Source: Candidatus Cloacimonadota bacterium (GTDB taxonomy: Bacteria; Cloacimonadota; Cloacimonadia; Cloacimonadales; JAJBBL01). From it: a stretch of 8,182 nucleotides of DNA. The notes under the pieces are model-generated. The model worked only from the letters and a program-made list of their open reading frames with translations. It did no database searches and was not told the origin of the DNA. The position numbers and the translations under genes are program-made. This document shows positions 6,439 through 8,182 of the stretch, in pieces (position 1 is the stretch's first letter; every line of letters starts with the position of its first letter). The stretch is from contig JAJBBL010000181.1 in assembly GCA_020532365.1 (NCBI GenBank), positions 1-8,182 of the forward strand. Reading direction: 5' to 3'.

Positions 6439-8103
6439 TTAATAGAGATCGTGTAAGCCTTTTTCAACTTCTTCCGAAAGTGTACAGACCTTCTCTAACA
6501 TTCTTTTAGCTTTAGTTAGAACCTCTTCTCTGAAGGTTTCATCTGTAATACCTGGCATATTTATCTGAACGTTAAAATAAGAGCTTTTTGCAGCTGCAGT
6601 TGCCATTATAGCAGCAACACCTGCGTCAGATATAGCGTTCTTATTCCCGATTCTGAAAACTTGCTTGGAGAGCTCGACCGCTTCAAGTGACATCTCTAAA
6701 GTCTCTAAAGGTACTAAGATTGCCTGTTTAGTAGTCTCTTGTATCTTCGCCTCACGGATAGCTTTTTCTTCATCAGTCTTTCTTGGAAGGCGCATTGCTG
6801 CCATCAAGTTGTTAAAACTATCAGTATCCTTGTCAATACCAGCTAAAGCACGATCCTTCAGGCTTTGTGCCTTAACAGCTATCTCTTTTGCCTCTTCCCA
6901 ACCAGTCTCATACCCTTTCTTTCCAAAGGTAAGGTTCGCCACCATTGAAGTGAGCGCGCCAGATACCGCTGCGTTAAGAGCTGCAATACTACCACCACCC
7001 GGAGCAGGTGAATCGGTCGATAGTAAATCAGTGAAATCCTTTAGTGAAAGGTTAACCAAGTTGTCCTTCGATTCTATACTGTATTCAATGATTTTCTTAT
7101 CGATCTCAAACGGTGATAACTCTGCCAAGCCCATTGATTGAATAGCAGTCTCGATGACTTTCCTCTCCGGAATTCCACCACTCTCCCCTAATTTCTCAAG
7201 GTAATATCTACCAGCTACCAACATCGCCTCTTTAGGAATTAGACCTACAAGCTCACTACCCGTCACGACAACACCTTTTTCTGCAGCCAACTCTCTGACC
7301 TTTTCTAATACAAGGTGTGGTGGGGTAATTTTGTAGTTAGTCAGGTTCATACTGATCTGAGCGCGGTCATATTCGTCAATAAACCAGCCAATCGCTTTAC
7401 AATGACTAAAGAATCCAGGGTTCATTACTCTATTACCTTGCTCATCACGAACTATTTTTCCATTCTCATCACGCTTAACATAACCTTTCTCGCGAATCCT
7501 ATTAGCTATAAAAGAGGCTTTTCTGGTATCGCGTGTGTTGAGATTAATGTTGTAAGCAATAAGAAATTCACGAGCACCTATAACAGTAGCACCCGATTTT
7601 TCGTTGAACTCAAAAGGGCCATAGTTTGGCTTCCAATAAGGGTCTTTCATCTTCTCTGGAAGTGCTTCGTACTCACCTTTGCGAATCTCGGCAAGATTAC
7701 GCCACTCCTCTTTCGTTGCAGAGTGTTCATATAAATAAACAGGTATTTTAAGCTCGTTGCCAACACGTTCAGCAAGTATGTTTGAATAAGCCACAGCCTC
7801 TTCGACTGTTACGCCACTAACCGGAATTAAAGGACATACGTCGGTCGCACCCATACGGGCATGTGCTCCCTTATGTTGCGACATATCAATTAATTCACTC
7901 GCCTTTTTGATCGCCTGGAAAGCCGCCTCTACAACACCCTCCGGCTCACCTACAAAAGTAAAAACTGTGCGGTTTGTATCTGCTCCTGGATCAACGTCTA
8001 ATAAAGTTACATTCTTAACTTTCCGAATCTCCTGAGCTATCGCTTCTAATACACCTTTGTCACGCCCCTCACTGAAATTCGGAACACACTCCAATAACTT
8101 CAT
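6439..8103 (-). CDS. ftcD: Bifunctional glutamate formiminotransferase / formimidoyl-THF cyclodeaminase
   Basis: This 554-residue fusion resembles animal FTCD (about 541 residues). The N-terminal part transfers the formimino group from formiminoglutamate to tetrahydrofolate. The C-terminal part releases ammonia to give methenyl-THF, so the pair links histidine (or formiminoglycine/purine) breakdown to the one-carbon pool. The N-terminal domain starts MKLLECVPNFSEGRD and holds the active-site block QHKGAHARMGATDVCP (76-91), where H81 aligns with the catalytic histidine of the mammalian enzyme. The second formiminotransferase domain, including AIGWFIDEYDRAQISMNLT (237-255), runs to about residue 335. 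The cyclodeaminase begins near 352 with FTDLL, then SPAPGGGSIAALNAAVSGAL (365-384), and ends near 554. I chose the ATG at 8103-8101 because a perfect GGAGG lies 5 bases upstream; the frame stays open 19 codons further but runs through the promoter. No hut genes are visible. It is the first gene of a likely ftcD-trmJ-like-dehydrogenase unit. Confidence 0.95.
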   Translation of the reverse strand: MKLLECVPNFSEGRDKGVLEAIAQEIRKVKNVTLLDVDPGADTNRTVFTFVGEPEGVVEAAFQAIKKASELIDMSQHKGAHARMGATDVCPLIPVSGVTVEEAVAYSNILAERVGNELKIPVYLYEHSATKEEWRNLAEIRKGEYEALPEKMKDPYWKPNYGPFEFNEKSGATVIGAREFLIAYNINLNTRDTRKASFIANRIREKGYVKRDENGKIVRDEQGNRVMNPGFFSHCKAIGWFIDEYDRAQISMNLTNYKITPPHLVLEKVRELAAEKGVVVTGSELVGLIPKEAMLVAGRYYLEKLGESGGIPERKVIETAIQSMGLAELSPFEIDKKIIEYSIESKDNLVNLSLKDFTDLLSTDSPAPGGGSIAALNAAVSGALTSMVANLTFGKKGYETGWEEAKEIAVKAQSLKDRALAGIDKDTDSFNNLMAAMRLPRKTDEEKAIREAKIQETTKQAILVPLETLEMSLEAVELSKQVFRIGNKNAISDAGVAAIMATAAAKSSYFNVQINMPGITDETFREEVLTKAKRMLEKVCTLSEEVEKGLHDLY

Positions 8104-8108
8104 TGTAA

Positions 8109-8113
8109 CCTCC
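8109..8113 (-). promoter_or_regulatory. Ribosome binding site of ftcD
   Basis: GGAGG lies 5 bases before the ATG at 8103-8101. It decides the start of ftcD against an in-frame ATG at 8160-8158 that has no such site and overlaps the promoter. Confidence 0.85.
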
Positions 8114-8132
8114 ATTCGATATAGTTTTGTTA

Positions 8133-8160
8133 AGTATAGATATTGACCATTATAAGTCAA
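8133..8160 (-). promoter_or_regulatory. Sigma70-type promoter of the ftcD unit
   Basis: On the minus strand TTGACT (8155-8160) and TATACT (8133-8138) are spaced by 16 bases, each matching the consensus at five of six positions. Transcription would begin roughly 20-25 bases before the ftcD start, leaving a short leader with no room for a riboswitch. This is the best promoter match in the window. Confidence 0.6.
8143..8160. promoter_or_regulatory. Inverted repeat, possible operator over the ftcD -35 box
   Basis: TTGAC and GTCAA form a perfect 5-bp inverted repeat around an 8-base AT-rich centre. One arm is the -35 box itself and the rest fills most of the spacer, so a dimeric regulator bound here would block RNA polymerase. 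The arms are short, and no regulator gene is in view. Confidence 0.35.
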
Positions 8161-8182
8161 ACTATTTCTGTTTCATATCGGC

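Noticed and set aside
6665..7141. 158-codon open frame on the plus strand
   Set aside because: It lies wholly opposite the cyclodeaminase half of ftcD. Its translation is serine- and alanine-rich with no recognisable family, as expected of an antisense shadow.
7315..7734. 139-codon open frame on the plus strand
   Set aside because: It is antisense to the formiminotransferase part of ftcD, and its translation matches no family I recognise.
8104..8160. Upstream extension of ftcD by 19 codons
   Set aside because: The extra residues are not part of the family, they overlap the promoter boxes, and the internal ATG has a perfect ribosome binding site.
1..8182. A novel defence, mobile or biosynthetic system
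   Set aside because: Every gene except the DUF4139 one belongs to a known housekeeping or metabolic family. I see no transposase, integrase, nuclease, reverse transcriptase or repeat array.

Overview
This is an AT-rich bacterial window (about 40% GC by eye). All seven recognisable genes lie on the minus strand and are tightly packed with short gaps. Nothing in it is phage-, plasmid- or transposon-like, and I see no tRNA, rRNA or CRISPR array. The gene set fits a chromosomal segment, probably of an anaerobic, amino-acid-using bacterium: a fused formiminotransferase-cyclodeaminase, an acyl-CoA dehydrogenase, DnaX, a TrmJ-like methyltransferase and a DUF4139 protein. The fused FtcD together with the DUF4139 protein would suit the FCB side of the tree (Bacteroidota, Cloacimonadota and relatives). 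That placement is an inference from gene content, not a demonstrated assignment.

In transcription order, from high to low coordinates, the first block is ftcD (6439-8103), a TrmJ-like 2'-O-methyltransferase (5704-6432) and an acyl-CoA dehydrogenase (4526-5671). It is led by a good sigma70-type promoter (8133-8160) whose -35 box lies inside an inverted repeat. A strong stem-loop (4477-4508) follows the dehydrogenase. The second block is dnaX (2740-4413), a membrane family-2 glycosyltransferase (1630-2721, GTG start) and a small O-methyltransferase (1067-1639, overlapping the glycosyltransferase by 10 bp). An 81-bp AT-rich gap then precedes a secreted DUF4139 protein (985 down to 1), which is cut by the window edge.

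The genes are mostly housekeeping or core metabolism and do not form one pathway. FtcD feeds formimino groups into the folate pool during histidine or purine breakdown. The TrmJ-like enzyme modifies tRNA. The dehydrogenase oxidises a short or branched acyl-CoA. DnaX is the clamp-loader ATPase subunit. The glycosyltransferase, O-methyltransferase and secreted DUF4139 protein may relate to the envelope. I found no convincing evidence of a new multi-gene system. The observations most worth checking are an in-frame U UUU UUU slippery heptamer followed by an immediate -1 frame stop in dnaX, the operator-like inverted repeat before ftcD, and the unassigned glycosyltransferase/O-methyltransferase pair.
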